Program-made: the position numbers and the translations under genes | Shown: positions 1 through 8,174 of the stretch, piece after piece | Layout of the letters: every line of letters starts with the position of its first letter | Position numbering within the stretch: position 1 is the first letter of the stretch | Assembly (NCBI RefSeq): GCF_002165775.1 | Contig: NZ_NDYP01000005.1 | Coordinates: 1 to 64,000, forward strand | Reading direction: 5' to 3' | Origin: Campylobacter concisus | Lineage (GTDB): Bacteria; Campylobacterota; Campylobacteria; Campylobacterales; Campylobacteraceae | DNA length: 64,000 nucleotides | The notes under the pieces: model-generated | The model's input: only the letters and a program-made list of their open reading frames with translations | Database searches by the model: none | Told to the model about the DNA's origin: nothing

Positions 1-425
1 CCAAGGTCGATATTTTTTAGCTGTTCCGCCAAAAACTCCTTCGTGCCGCCAGCTTCGTTCACGCTCAAATTTTCGCCAATGCAGTAGACGATCTGCCAGC
101 CCGCCTTTACGGCAAAATCAAATTTAGCTCGCAAAAGCTCCTCGCTCTCGCCAAGCTCGCGTCGTTCGGAGTGCCCGATCAGCACGCTTTTTACGCCAAA
201 CTCGTCCAGCATCGCCTTACCGATCTCTCCGGTGTGAGCGCCGCTTTCGCATGGGTAGAAATTTTGCGCGCCGAGTTTAAATTTATGAGCCGCGCCATCA
301 AGCGCGCTAAACGGGGGGAATACCGTCACGTCGTCGTTTGCGCTTAAATTTGCGTCTAAAATTTCAGCGTATTTAGCAAAGCTAGCTCTCGTGTGATTGC
401 ACTTCAAATTTGCTAAAAACCTCAC
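1..425 (-). CDS. tpiA: triosephosphate isomerase (partial, C-terminal part outside window)
   Basis: Interconverts dihydroxyacetone phosphate and glyceraldehyde 3-phosphate in the cytoplasm. About 141 codons are present; the window edge removes the C-terminal part with the catalytic glutamate. The visible part has the active-site lysine in NLKCNHT near the start and the electrophilic histidine in [11 protein letters not shown]. The start is a GTG whose last bases overlap the pgk stop (GTGA), so translation is probably coupled to pgk. It is the third gene of the gapA-pgk-tpiA operon and shares that operon's high GC. Function is certain from the motifs. Confidence 0.95.
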   Translation of the reverse strand, partial: MRFLANLKCNHTRASFAKYAEILDANLSANDDVTVFPPFSALDGAAHKFKLGAQNFYPCESGAHTGEIGKAMLDEFGVKSVLIGHSERRELGESEELLRAKFDFAVKAGWQIVYCIGENLSVNEAGGTKEFLAEQLKNIDL

Positions 426-1624
426 TCCGCAGCCTTTCTAAGCGGTTTTATGCCAGGTAGCTCCTTGCCCTCGATAAGCTCCAAGCTAGCACCTCCGCCC
501 GTGGAGATAAAGGTCATCTCATCAGCATCTCCCGCGCGCTCGACGACGTCGGCCGTATCGCCGCCGCCAACGACCGTAGTCGCGTGAGTGTCGATGATGG
601 CGTGGCTCATTTTGATGCTGCCTTTACTAAATTTATCCATCTCAAAAACGCCCATCGGCCCATTCCACCAGATGGTTTGCGCGTCGGCGATGACCTCTTT
701 AAAGAGCCTAATCGACGCTGGTCCGATATCTAGCCCCATCCAGCCATTTGGGATCTCTTGAGCTGGGACGTATTTTACGGCGCTTTCGGCCGAAAAGGTC
801 TGGGCTGCGACGACGTCTACGGGCAGGTAAATTTTAACGCCAAGCTCCCTGCCCTTGCGTAAAATTTCGCGCGCATCGTCGATAAGATCTTCTTCGAGCA
901 GCGAATTTCCGATATTTTCGCCGAGCGATTTTAAAAATGTAAATGCCATGCCGCCGCCGATTATCAGCTTATCCACGCGCGGAAGCAGGTTATGCAGGGC
1001 TTGCAGCTTGCCGCTAACCTTACTGCCGCCCACGACCGCTACGAACGGGCGCGCGGGGTGTTTGATGAGATTTTGAGCGAAATTTATCTCTTTTTGTAGC
1101 AAAAATCCCGCCGCCTTGTGCTTCTCGTCGTAAAATTTAGTAATCGCCTCGACTGAACTGTGCGCTCTGTGGCAGACGCCAAACGCATCGTTTATGTAAA
1201 ATTCTCCAAATTCAGAAAGCTCCTTTGCCAAAGCCTCGTCGTTTTTGGTTTCACCCTTTTCAAAGCGTAAATTTTCAAGAAGTAAAATTTCGCCCGGTTT
1301 TAGCGCGGCGACTTTGGCTTTGGCGTCCGCGCCGACGACGTCCTCGGCAAATATCACGTCTCTATCAAGCAACCTTGAAAGCCTCTTTGCCACACCTCGC
1401 AGCGAAAATTTCTCCTCAAAGCCGTTTTTAGGGCGTCCTAGGTGGCTAGCCAAAACCACGCTGCAACCGTTATCTAGGCAGTAGCGGATAGTTGGTATCG
1501 CCGAGCGGATACGGCGGTCGTCGGTGATGTTTAAAAACTCGTCCATCGGCACGTTAAAATCGCACCTAACAAATACCTTCGCGCCGTTAAGTTCAAGGTC
1601 GTTGATCGATAAAATTTCACTCAT
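422..1624 (-). CDS. pgk: phosphoglycerate kinase
   Basis: Transfers phosphate between 1,3-bisphosphoglycerate and ADP, working in glycolysis and gluconeogenesis. At 400 residues it has the normal family length. The N-terminal substrate-binding motif [11 protein letters not shown] and LASHLGRPK, and the C-terminal nucleotide-binding [16 protein letters not shown] and [13 protein letters not shown], are all present. It lies 16 bases after gapA and overlaps tpiA by four bases. GC content is high: bases 481-540 are 60% and 541-600 are 67% G+C by hand count, against about one third in the argS region. This suggests a different compositional history from most of the window. Confidence 0.97.
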   Translation of the reverse strand: MSEILSINDLELNGAKVFVRCDFNVPMDEFLNITDDRRIRSAIPTIRYCLDNGCSVVLASHLGRPKNGFEEKFSLRGVAKRLSRLLDRDVIFAEDVVGADAKAKVAALKPGEILLLENLRFEKGETKNDEALAKELSEFGEFYINDAFGVCHRAHSSVEAITKFYDEKHKAAGFLLQKEINFAQNLIKHPARPFVAVVGGSKVSGKLQALHNLLPRVDKLIIGGGMAFTFLKSLGENIGNSLLEEDLIDDAREILRKGRELGVKIYLPVDVVAAQTFSAESAVKYVPAQEIPNGWMGLDIGPASIRLFKEVIADAQTIWWNGPMGVFEMDKFSKGSIKMSHAIIDTHATTVVGGGDTADVVERAGDADEMTFISTGGGASLELIEGKELPGIKPLRKAAE

Positions 1625-1640
1625 TTTTCACCCTTTAAAT

Positions 1641-2639
1641 TTACTTCGTAGCCACGATCTTAGCTAGGTCCACAAGCCTTGTCGAGTAGCCCCACTCATT
1701 GTCGTACCACGCAAAGACCTTCACCATATCATCAGCGATGACCTGCGTCGTGTCGCTGGCTACGATGCTGCTGTATGCGCTCGTACAAAAGTCACTGCTT
1801 ACTCTATAATCGTCATCGACGAATAAAATTCCCTTTAAATTTGACTCAGCAGCCGCTCTAAACGCCTCATTTATCTCCTCTTTGCTAGCCGGTCTTTTTA
1901 AAACCGCCGTTAGATCGACCATAGAGACGTTAGCGACCGGTACACGCACGCTTTGTCCGTGCATCTTGCCGTTTAGTTCGGGAAGTACTTTAGCGATCGC
2001 TTTTGCAGCTCCGGTGGTCGTAGGCCCGATATTTAGAGCTGCAGCGCGCGAGCGGCGGAAGTCTTTGGCCTTCACGTCTACTAGGCTCTGTCCGTTGGTG
2101 TAGGCATGGATCGTAGTCATGAGCCCTTTTACGATGCCGAATTTATCGTTTAGCACCTTTGCGACAGGCGCTAGGCCGTTTGTGGTGCAGCTTGCGTTTG
2201 AAACGATCGCTTCGCCTGCGTATTTATCGTCGTTTACGCCCACTACAAACGTCGCCGTGTCATCTTTTGCAGGAGCGCTCATGACGACTTTTTTGATGCC
2301 GCGAGCTAGATACGGTTCGCATTTTTCAGTGGTCAAAAACTTGCCAGTACACTCCAAAACCACGTCCACGCCGTAGTCTGCGTAGCTAAGCTCGTTTAGA
2401 TCTCTTGTTGAAAAAACTCTTATCTTTTTGCCGTTTACTTCTATAAAATCGTCGCTTATCACCTTAACGTCTTGCTTAAATTCGCCGTGCACGCTGTCGT
2501 ATTTGAGCAGATAGCGCGTCATGTCGCGCGTCGCCGTGTCGTTGATAGCGACAAGCTCAACGTCGTTTCGCTCTAAAATAATACGAGCAGCGCACCTGCC
2601 GATACGCCCGAAGCCGTTTATTGCTACTTTAACTGACAT
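1641..2639 (-). CDS. gapA: glyceraldehyde-3-phosphate dehydrogenase
   Basis: NAD(P)-dependent oxidation and phosphorylation of glyceraldehyde 3-phosphate. The protein has 332 residues: N-terminal Rossmann motif INGFGRIGR at 7-15 and catalytic cysteine 151 in SNASCTTNG. The start at 2639 is chosen because MSVKVAING is the family N-terminus and AAGGAG lies just upstream; a longer reading frame from 2705 would add 22 hydrophobic residues not found in the family. First gene of the gapA-pgk-tpiA operon, divergent from the nadD-rsfS fusion. Like pgk it is GC-rich relative to the genes that follow. Confidence 0.97.
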   Translation of the reverse strand: MSVKVAINGFGRIGRCAARIILERNDVELVAINDTATRDMTRYLLKYDSVHGEFKQDVKVISDDFIEVNGKKIRVFSTRDLNELSYADYGVDVVLECTGKFLTTEKCEPYLARGIKKVVMSAPAKDDTATFVVGVNDDKYAGEAIVSNASCTTNGLAPVAKVLNDKFGIVKGLMTTIHAYTNGQSLVDVKAKDFRRSRAAALNIGPTTTGAAKAIAKVLPELNGKMHGQSVRVPVANVSMVDLTAVLKRPASKEEINEAFRAAAESNLKGILFVDDDYRVSSDFCTSAYSSIVASDTTQVIADDMVKVFAWYDNEWGYSTRLVDLAKIVATK

Positions 2640-2654
2640 CTTAGCTCCTTTTGA

Positions 2655-2660
2655 TATAAT
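2655..2660 (+). promoter_or_regulatory. possible -10 element for nadD-rsfS
   Basis: A consensus TATAAT in TTGATATAATTACG, 58 bases before the nadD start. It sits inside the presumed untranslated leader of gapA on the other strand. Confidence 0.45.
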
Positions 2661-2668
2661 TACGCCTA

Positions 2669-2674
2669 ATTCTA
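2669..2674 (-). promoter_or_regulatory. possible -10 element for gapA
   Basis: Minus-strand TGTAGAAT fits the Campylobacter extended -10 pattern and lies 30 bases before the gapA start. It faces and nearly touches the candidate nadD -10. No -35 is expected in this genus. Confidence 0.35.
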
Positions 2675-2718
2675 CAAAAAAGAATTTTAAAACAAATATA
2701 AACAAGGCACTTTAATAG

Positions 2719-3600
2719 ATGAAGTTAGCACTTTTTGGCGGGAGCTTTGATCCGGTTCATTTAGGACACGATAGCATTGTGAAAATGGCACTAAGTGGCC
2801 TAGATATCGACAAGCTCATCATCATGCCAACTTTTATAAGCCCCTTTAAGAGCGAATTTTCAGCTCCGCCAGAGCTTCGCCTAAAGTGGATAAGAGAAAT
2901 TTGGGGCGACCTAGAGAAGGTCGAGATTTCTGACTATGAGATAAATTTAGCTCGCCCAGTGCCTACCATAGAGACGGTTAAGTATTTGTATGAGAAATTC
3001 AAGATAGAAAAATTTTATCTCATAATAGGCGCTGACCACCTAGCCACACTTGATAAATGGCACGGGTACGAGGAGCTAAAAAGCTTAGTGCAGTTTGTGA
3101 TCGCCAAGCGCAATCACATAGAAATTCCACAAAATTTACAAAAAATGGACGTGCACGTGGATGTTAGCTCGTCACAGATCAGGCACCAAAAGGGGCTTGA
3201 TGAGCTACCTAGCGAGATAAAAGATGAAGTTATAAATTTTTACCAAGGATTAAAAATGCAAGAGAGATCGATGCAAGAGCGCACCGAAAGTATAGTTAAG
3301 GTTTTAGACGCAAAAAAGGCTGAAGAGATACAAGTGTTTGATATGAGTGAAGATGATTATTTCGTAAAAGCCGTAGTTATCGCTACAACGCTTGGCGAGA
3401 GACACGCTTACTCGCTGAGCGAGGATCTAAAAGAGGAGCTTAAACCTCTTGGAGAAAAATTTATAGGCACTGAGAGCTCGCCTGATTGGATCGTGATGGA
3501 CCTTGGCGACATCTTAGTACATCTTTTAAGCCCGGCATACAGAGCAAAATACAACATCGAAGAGTTTTTACAAAAGCTAAAAACTAGCAAAGAGTCTTAA
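2719..3600 (+). CDS. nadD: NadD-RsfS fusion: nicotinate-nucleotide adenylyltransferase joined to ribosomal silencing factor
   Basis: Residues 1 to about 180 are NadD, which adenylates nicotinate mononucleotide for NAD synthesis: nucleotide-binding GGSFDPVHLGH at the N-terminus and the SSSQIR motif before the domain ends. Residues 185-293 are RsfS (YbeB/Iojap family), which binds ribosomal protein uL14 and blocks subunit joining: it contains TESIVKVLDAKKAEEIQ, MSEDDYFVKAVVIATT and SPDWIVMDLGDILVH. No stop separates the two. The junction holds a short direct repeat, MQERS-MQER, and an AAGGA 6 bases before an internal ATG at 3256, so RsfS may also be made alone. In C. jejuni the two are, to my knowledge, separate neighbouring genes. 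The 3' end overlaps the convergent YeiH gene by 17 bases. Confidence 0.9.
   Translation: MKLALFGGSFDPVHLGHDSIVKMALSGLDIDKLIIMPTFISPFKSEFSAPPELRLKWIREIWGDLEKVEISDYEINLARPVPTIETVKYLYEKFKIEKFYLIIGADHLATLDKWHGYEELKSLVQFVIAKRNHIEIPQNLQKMDVHVDVSSSQIRHQKGLDELPSEIKDEVINFYQGLKMQERSMQERTESIVKVLDAKKAEEIQVFDMSEDDYFVKAVVIATTLGERHAYSLSEDLKEELKPLGEKFIGTESSPDWIVMDLGDILVHLLSPAYRAKYNIEEFLQKLKTSKES
3245..3258 (+). promoter_or_regulatory. internal ribosome binding site and ATG at the RsfS boundary
   Basis: AAGGA followed by ATTAAAA-like spacing and an in-frame ATG at 3256, then a second ATG at 3271. This looks like the remains of an independent rsfS start kept inside the fusion. Confidence 0.5.
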
Positions 3601-4567
3601 CAAAAAGAAGCGAAGAGCAAATAAGCCATAAAAATATAAAAAATGCTAGCAAAAATGGCTTTTTGCCCGTCGCTTTAAATATACTCCTATCTATCCCAAA
3701 TCCCAAAGCACACATCGCAACACAAAGGCAGATGCTAGCTGCTAGCTTTAAAATTTGCACCAAATTTTCAGGGAAAAATGGCAAAGACCTAACGCAGATC
3801 GCCACTAAGAAAAATAGCGCAAACCATGGTATGCTCTTTAGCTTTGAGCCACCACTATTTTGGCTTAAATTTAAGAAATTTAGCAAAAACAAAAATGGTA
3901 CTAGCATGATGACACGAAGCATTTTTATGATGACGGCGGTGCTGCTTGCTGTGCTATCAAATGCTGCTGAGGCTGCGACTACATGGGCTACCTCATGAAG
4001 TGAGCCACCGATAAAAAAGCCGGTTTGGTGTGGCGTGAGAGCTAGAAATTTAGCGATAAATGGATAGATAAACATACCAATCGTCCCAAAGAGCACCACC
4101 GTGCAAATGGCGATAGCAAGCTTGTTTGCGTCTGCTTTTATCTCATTTTGAGTAGCCATAACAGCAGCTGCGCCGCATATGCTTGCCCCTGAGCCAATGA
4201 GCACGGCACTATCTTTGCTAAGCCCCAAAGCCTTAGCGGTAAAAAGTGCAAAACAAAAGGTCGCAAAGACCATAAAAGCTGCATATATCACGCCAAGAGT
4301 GCCGACACTTGCGATCTCGCTAAGGCTTATGTTAAAGCCAAAAAGTATGATGCCTAGCCTTAAAATTTGCTTCCCAGCGATCGCTACGACGCCACTAGAT
4401 TTTAAAATTTGTGTCTGTTTGGTGAAAAGATTTGCAAAAATGGCGCCTAAAATGATAGAGATAATGAGCGGGCTGGTGTGAAATTTAGCTAAAATCGTGT
4501 TTGAGAGCGCAAAAGAAACGCCGCAAATCAGCGCTAAAACAAGCACAGCAAGAAATTTATGAGACAT
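3584..4567 (-). CDS. YeiH-family membrane protein (UPF0324, putative sulfate exporter family)
   Basis: A 327-residue polytopic inner-membrane protein made almost wholly of hydrophobic segments. It has the family hallmarks ILGAIFANL near the N-terminus, LIGSGASICGAAAVMA in the middle and GGSLHEVAHVVAA in the second half, which match the conserved YeiH family (PF03601). Substrate is not established for the family; sulfate export is only the usual label. It is convergent with, and overlaps, the nadD-rsfS fusion. Family assignment is good; the transported compound is unknown. Confidence 0.8.
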   Translation of the reverse strand: MSHKFLAVLVLALICGVSFALSNTILAKFHTSPLIISIILGAIFANLFTKQTQILKSSGVVAIAGKQILRLGIILFGFNISLSEIASVGTLGVIYAAFMVFATFCFALFTAKALGLSKDSAVLIGSGASICGAAAVMATQNEIKADANKLAIAICTVVLFGTIGMFIYPFIAKFLALTPHQTGFFIGGSLHEVAHVVAASAAFDSTASSTAVIIKMLRVIMLVPFLFLLNFLNLSQNSGGSKLKSIPWFALFFLVAICVRSLPFFPENLVQILKLAASICLCVAMCALGFGIDRSIFKATGKKPFLLAFFIFLWLICSSLLFVKTLC

Positions 4568-4614
4568 ATTTTAACCTTAATATATTTTTTAAAAATGCAA
4601 TTAGCACGTTTGGG

Positions 4615-4620
4615 TATAAT
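4615..4620 (+). promoter_or_regulatory. -10 element for the sugar transferase gene
   Basis: TATAAT in TTTGGGTATAATTAG, 50 bases before the ATG at 4671. The preceding bases fit the extended -10 form. Confidence 0.55.
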
Positions 4621-4670
4621 TAGACGAATTTTATAATGCAAATTTAAAATAAAGATAAAGGGATAGGCCT

Positions 4671-5606
4671 ATGATCATCCTTGGCGAAAAATATACTTTC
4701 ACCAAACTCGAGCTAGAAAAGCTTAGAAAGAAATTTGGTCAAGTAAATTTTTTATCCCATGAAAATAGCGACGCAAAAGCCTTGCGAAGTGCACTAGAAA
4801 ATCTTATAAAATCAGGTAATCAAAGGCTGATCGTACTAAATACCGCAAAGCCGGTTGATGGCAAACTGGTGAGATTTCTCACGCTTTTGCAGTTTAAAAC
4901 GAAGTATAAAAAAATAAAATTTCTAAACGTAGAGAATTTTTTAGAAATTTATCTACACAAATGTTATATCCCAGAAAATGGCGAAAACCTTAATTTTTTA
5001 GATGAAATAAGGCCTTATGGTGCTTTTGATTACGCACTCAAGCGAATGATCGATTATGCAAGCTGCTTAATACTTTTTATCTTACTTTTTGGTCTAAAAT
5101 TTTATGTAAAGAGAAAGATAGACAAGCAATCACCTGGAAGCCTTTACTTTTTACAAAGTAGGGTTGGGCTGGACAACAAGGAATTTGAGTGCATAAAATT
5201 TCGCTCGATGATGGAAGATGCCGAGAAAGATGGGGCAAAATTTGCTAGCGAAAATGATGAGAGAGTATTTGAGTTTGGCGAATTTATGCGAAAAACTCGT
5301 ATAGACGAGGTGCCACAGTGCATAAATGTCTTTCGAGGGCAAATGCATCTAATAGGGCCAAGACCTGAGCGAAGGCACTGGATAAATTTCTTTGAAAAAG
5401 AGATCCCTTACTACAATGAACGCCACATCGTCCGCCCAGGGATTACCGGCTGGGCACAGGTAAACTACCCTTATGGCTCGAATACACACGACGCCAAACA
5501 AAAACTAATGTATGATCTTTACTACATCAAACACTGGTCGCTTTGGCTGGAGATAAAGATCATAGTAAAAACCATTGCGATTGTATTTGAGAAAAAAGGT
5601 ATTTAA
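4671..5606 (+). CDS. bacterial sugar transferase (polyprenyl-phosphate sugar-1-phosphate transferase)
   Basis: Expected to move a sugar-1-phosphate from a UDP-sugar to undecaprenyl phosphate, starting a surface glycan. The C-terminal catalytic half (about 130-311) has one hydrophobic membrane segment (SCLILFILLFGLKFYV), then the family motifs KFRSMMEDAE, RKTRIDEVPQ, LIGPRPERRHW and RPGITGWAQVNYPYG. The first 125 residues are soluble and look like the Rossmann-like linker domain of WcaJ/WbaP-type enzymes without their four N-terminal membrane helices. It stands alone, about 20 kb from the lipooligosaccharide locus in this window. Start ATG follows AAAGGGATAGG. Confidence 0.85.
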   Translation: MIILGEKYTFTKLELEKLRKKFGQVNFLSHENSDAKALRSALENLIKSGNQRLIVLNTAKPVDGKLVRFLTLLQFKTKYKKIKFLNVENFLEIYLHKCYIPENGENLNFLDEIRPYGAFDYALKRMIDYASCLILFILLFGLKFYVKRKIDKQSPGSLYFLQSRVGLDNKEFECIKFRSMMEDAEKDGAKFASENDERVFEFGEFMRKTRIDEVPQCINVFRGQMHLIGPRPERRHWINFFEKEIPYYNERHIVRPGITGWAQVNYPYGSNTHDAKQKLMYDLYYIKHWSLWLEIKIIVKTIAIVFEKKGI

Positions 5607-5697
5607 ATTCTCAAGAGAATCATGAGTTTGAGATATTTTTAAATAAACCTTTTTTCAAATTTAATTTTGTTGCATTTAGTCAGAATAAATACAAATT

Positions 5698-7281
5698 CTA
5701 CATCCTATCTTTAGCTGTAATTCCCATTATATTAAATGCTGTTTTTATCGAGATAGCGACAACTGCAAATATTTTTAGTAAGCTATCTTCGTTTTCATTT
5801 CCAACCACACGGTTTTCGTTATAAAATTTATGAAAACTAGCAGCTAGTGACTTCAGATAATCTGGGATCTTTTGAAGCTGCCTTGAGATAAAAGCGTCCC
5901 CTAAAATTTCAGGTAAGACTAGTGCCTCAAAAAGTAAATTTTTCGCATTTTCATCTAGACATTCAAAGTCAGCATTGATTATATCTTGAACATTTTTCCC
6001 AGCCTTTGCAAAGACTTGATTTATCCTAGCATGAGCATAGTTTATATAAAAGATAGGATTTGAGCTATCCTCTTTTTTAAGCTCATCTACGTCAAATTCC
6101 AAACTACTCGTATTTGCCTTGCTTATAAAGATAAATCTAAGTGCCTCAGCACCGATCTCGCTTGCGATATCGCTCATTAGCACGGCATTACCAGCGCGCT
6201 TGCTCATCTTGTATGGCTTGCCATCTTTTAGCAGGCTAACCATCTGCATAAGTATCACTTCAAGCTTGCTTTCATCGTATCCAAGGAAATTTATCGCAGC
6301 CTTTAGCCTTGCGATATATCCATGGTGGTCTGCACCCCAAATATTTATGTAGTGGTCGAAATTTTTCTCAAATTTAGCGTTATGATAGATGATATCGCCA
6401 GCTAAATATGTCGGTCTACCATCATTTCTAATCACAACCCTATCGTTATCATCGCCAAGCGTGGTTGAAGCGATATAAGTAGCGCCCTCTTTTTCGTACA
6501 TTTGATTTGAACGTTTTAGCTTGTTTATAGTTGGCTCTAGGCCGTCATAAAGAGCCTTTTCACTAGCCCAGCTCTCTATAAATATCCCAACGTCCGCCAA
6601 ATCTTTTTTGATGATATCAAGTACTATATCCTTGCCAAACTCGGCAAGCTCGAGGTTTCTACTCTCATCATAAAAAATTTCCTTGCCAAATTTCTCATTT
6701 GCAAGCTTAGCAATATCTAAAATATAATCGCCTCGGTAGTATTTCTCTGGATAGACGACGCTTTCGTTAAAAAGCTGTTCTTTTGCCGCAAGCGATATCG
6801 AAGTGCCAAGTAGGTCAATTTGATTACCAGCGTCGTTTATGTAGTATTCTGTTGAGATAGCGTAGCCAAGTCTTTTGCCAAGTCTTGCCAAAGTATCGCC
6901 ATAAACTGCGCCTCTAACGTGTCCGATGTGAAGCGGTCCAGTTGGATTTGCGCTAATGTATTCTATTAAATAGCTATCTTTTTTCACATCTTCTTTTGCA
7001 AAATTTTCGCTATCTAGCAAAATTTGCTTCGAAATTTCATCTAAAAACTCGCTTTTTAGTTTGAAATTTAAATATCCATTTACCGCACTAGCTTCAACTA
7101 TTTTGCTATCACTAAATTTATCAGCAAACTCGCTAGCTATCATGGCTGGTGACTTTTTTAACTCCTTTGCTAGGCTAAAAAGTGGCGTTGCATAGTGGGC
7201 TAAATTTTTATCCTTTGGCTTTTCAAGCACAAATTCACGCTCTAAAACCTTTGAAATTTCAGCTTTTATTTTATTTTTCAA
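5698..7281 (-). CDS. argS: arginyl-tRNA synthetase
   Basis: Charges tRNA-Arg in the cytoplasm. The 527 residues carry the class I signatures HIGHVRG (in TGPLHIGHVRGAVYGD) and KMSKRAGN, the N-terminal Add1-like domain, and a C-terminal helical anticodon-binding domain with YAHARINQV. It is the last gene of the minus-strand run starting at gpmI and begins 9 bases after tatA ends. Confidence 0.97.
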   Translation of the reverse strand: MKNKIKAEISKVLEREFVLEKPKDKNLAHYATPLFSLAKELKKSPAMIASEFADKFSDSKIVEASAVNGYLNFKLKSEFLDEISKQILLDSENFAKEDVKKDSYLIEYISANPTGPLHIGHVRGAVYGDTLARLGKRLGYAISTEYYINDAGNQIDLLGTSISLAAKEQLFNESVVYPEKYYRGDYILDIAKLANEKFGKEIFYDESRNLELAEFGKDIVLDIIKKDLADVGIFIESWASEKALYDGLEPTINKLKRSNQMYEKEGATYIASTTLGDDNDRVVIRNDGRPTYLAGDIIYHNAKFEKNFDHYINIWGADHHGYIARLKAAINFLGYDESKLEVILMQMVSLLKDGKPYKMSKRAGNAVLMSDIASEIGAEALRFIFISKANTSSLEFDVDELKKEDSSNPIFYINYAHARINQVFAKAGKNVQDIINADFECLDENAKNLLFEALVLPEILGDAFISRQLQKIPDYLKSLAASFHKFYNENRVVGNENEDSLLKIFAVVAISIKTAFNIMGITAKDRM

Positions 7282-7290
7282 CTCTAAAAC

Positions 7291-7512
7291 CTATGCGTTT
7301 TTAGTTGTTTCTTCTATTTTTTGACTATTGGCATTCTCTTCTTTATGCTCGACTTTCTCACTTTTTTCAGGTGTTGTATCTTCCATCTCAGCCTTAAAAG
7401 TCTTTATGCCTTTGCCTAGTCCTTTTGCAAGTTCTGGGATCTTCTTTGCTCCAAAAAGTAAAACAATAATCGCTAAAACAACTAGCCAGTGACCAATACT
7501 AAAAGAACCCAT
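7291..7512 (-). CDS. tatA: twin-arginine translocase subunit TatA
   Basis: Pore-forming subunit of the Tat system for folded proteins. At 73 residues it has one N-terminal membrane helix ([15 protein letters not shown]), the hinge [18 protein letters not shown] and a charged, disordered tail. It belongs to the TatA rather than the TatB branch by length and hinge. tatC is not in the window. Flanked by gmk and argS on the same strand. Confidence 0.95.
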   Translation of the reverse strand: MGSFSIGHWLVVLAIIVLLFGAKKIPELAKGLGKGIKTFKAEMEDTTPEKSEKVEHKEENANSQKIEETTKNA

Positions 7513-7562
7513 TTTTTCTCCTCAATAAATTTTTCAAAATGTTATCATAAATTCCTGAATTT

Positions 7563-8174
7563 CTAGCAATCTATCCACTCATCAATAACGCGTCTTAGAT
7601 CTATTTTCGTGCTTTTTAACCTCATCGCTCTAAGAATTGATTTTAGGCCTTTATAACTCTTTTCAATGTCATCATTTACCAAAAAATAATCATATTCTAA
7701 GATGTGCTCCATCTCGCCAACTGCGTTCATTAGGCGATTTTCTATCGTTTCGTCGCTATCAGTTCCGCGGTTTTTCAAGCGTTTTTTAAGCTCTTTTTTA
7801 TTTGCAGTTGTGATAAAAACTGAAGTTATGTAGCTTCTAAATTTTTCAAGTGCGATGTGAAAGCCTTGTACGTCGATATCAAATATAACTATCTTCCCAG
7901 CCTCAAGTGCTGCCAAAACAGGCTTTAGACTCGTTCCATAATAGTTTTTATGCACCTGCGCCCATTCTAAAAATTCGCCCTTTTCTATGCCGCTTTTAAA
8001 CTCATCTTCTTTTATAAAATAATAATCCACTCCATCGACTTCACCTTCTCTTTTTGCCCTTGTCGTGCTTGAAATAGAAAAATAAAGATCCTTCTCTTCC
8101 TTTAAAATACGGCCCAAAAGCGTACTTTTCCCACTTCCACTAGGTCCAGAAACTACTAAAATTTGTCCTTGCAA
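7563..8174 (-). CDS. gmk: guanylate kinase
   Basis: Phosphorylates GMP to GDP. Its 203 residues include the P-loop GPSGSGKSTLL near the N-terminus, the GMP-binding STTRAKREGEVDGVDYYF region, and the lid and C-terminal helices of the family. The ATG adjoins the stop of the acidic upstream gene with no spacer, so the two are probably co-translated. Confidence 0.97.
   Translation of the reverse strand: MQGQILVVSGPSGSGKSTLLGRILKEEKDLYFSISSTTRAKREGEVDGVDYYFIKEDEFKSGIEKGEFLEWAQVHKNYYGTSLKPVLAALEAGKIVIFDIDVQGFHIALEKFRSYITSVFITTANKKELKKRLKNRGTDSDETIENRLMNAVGEMEHILEYDYFLVNDDIEKSYKGLKSILRAMRLKSTKIDLRRVIDEWIDC

Noticed and set aside
2640-2705. Longer N-terminus for gapA
   Set aside because: The 22 extra residues are hydrophobic, cover the promoter region, and lie upstream of a good AAGGAG and the conserved MSVKVAING start.
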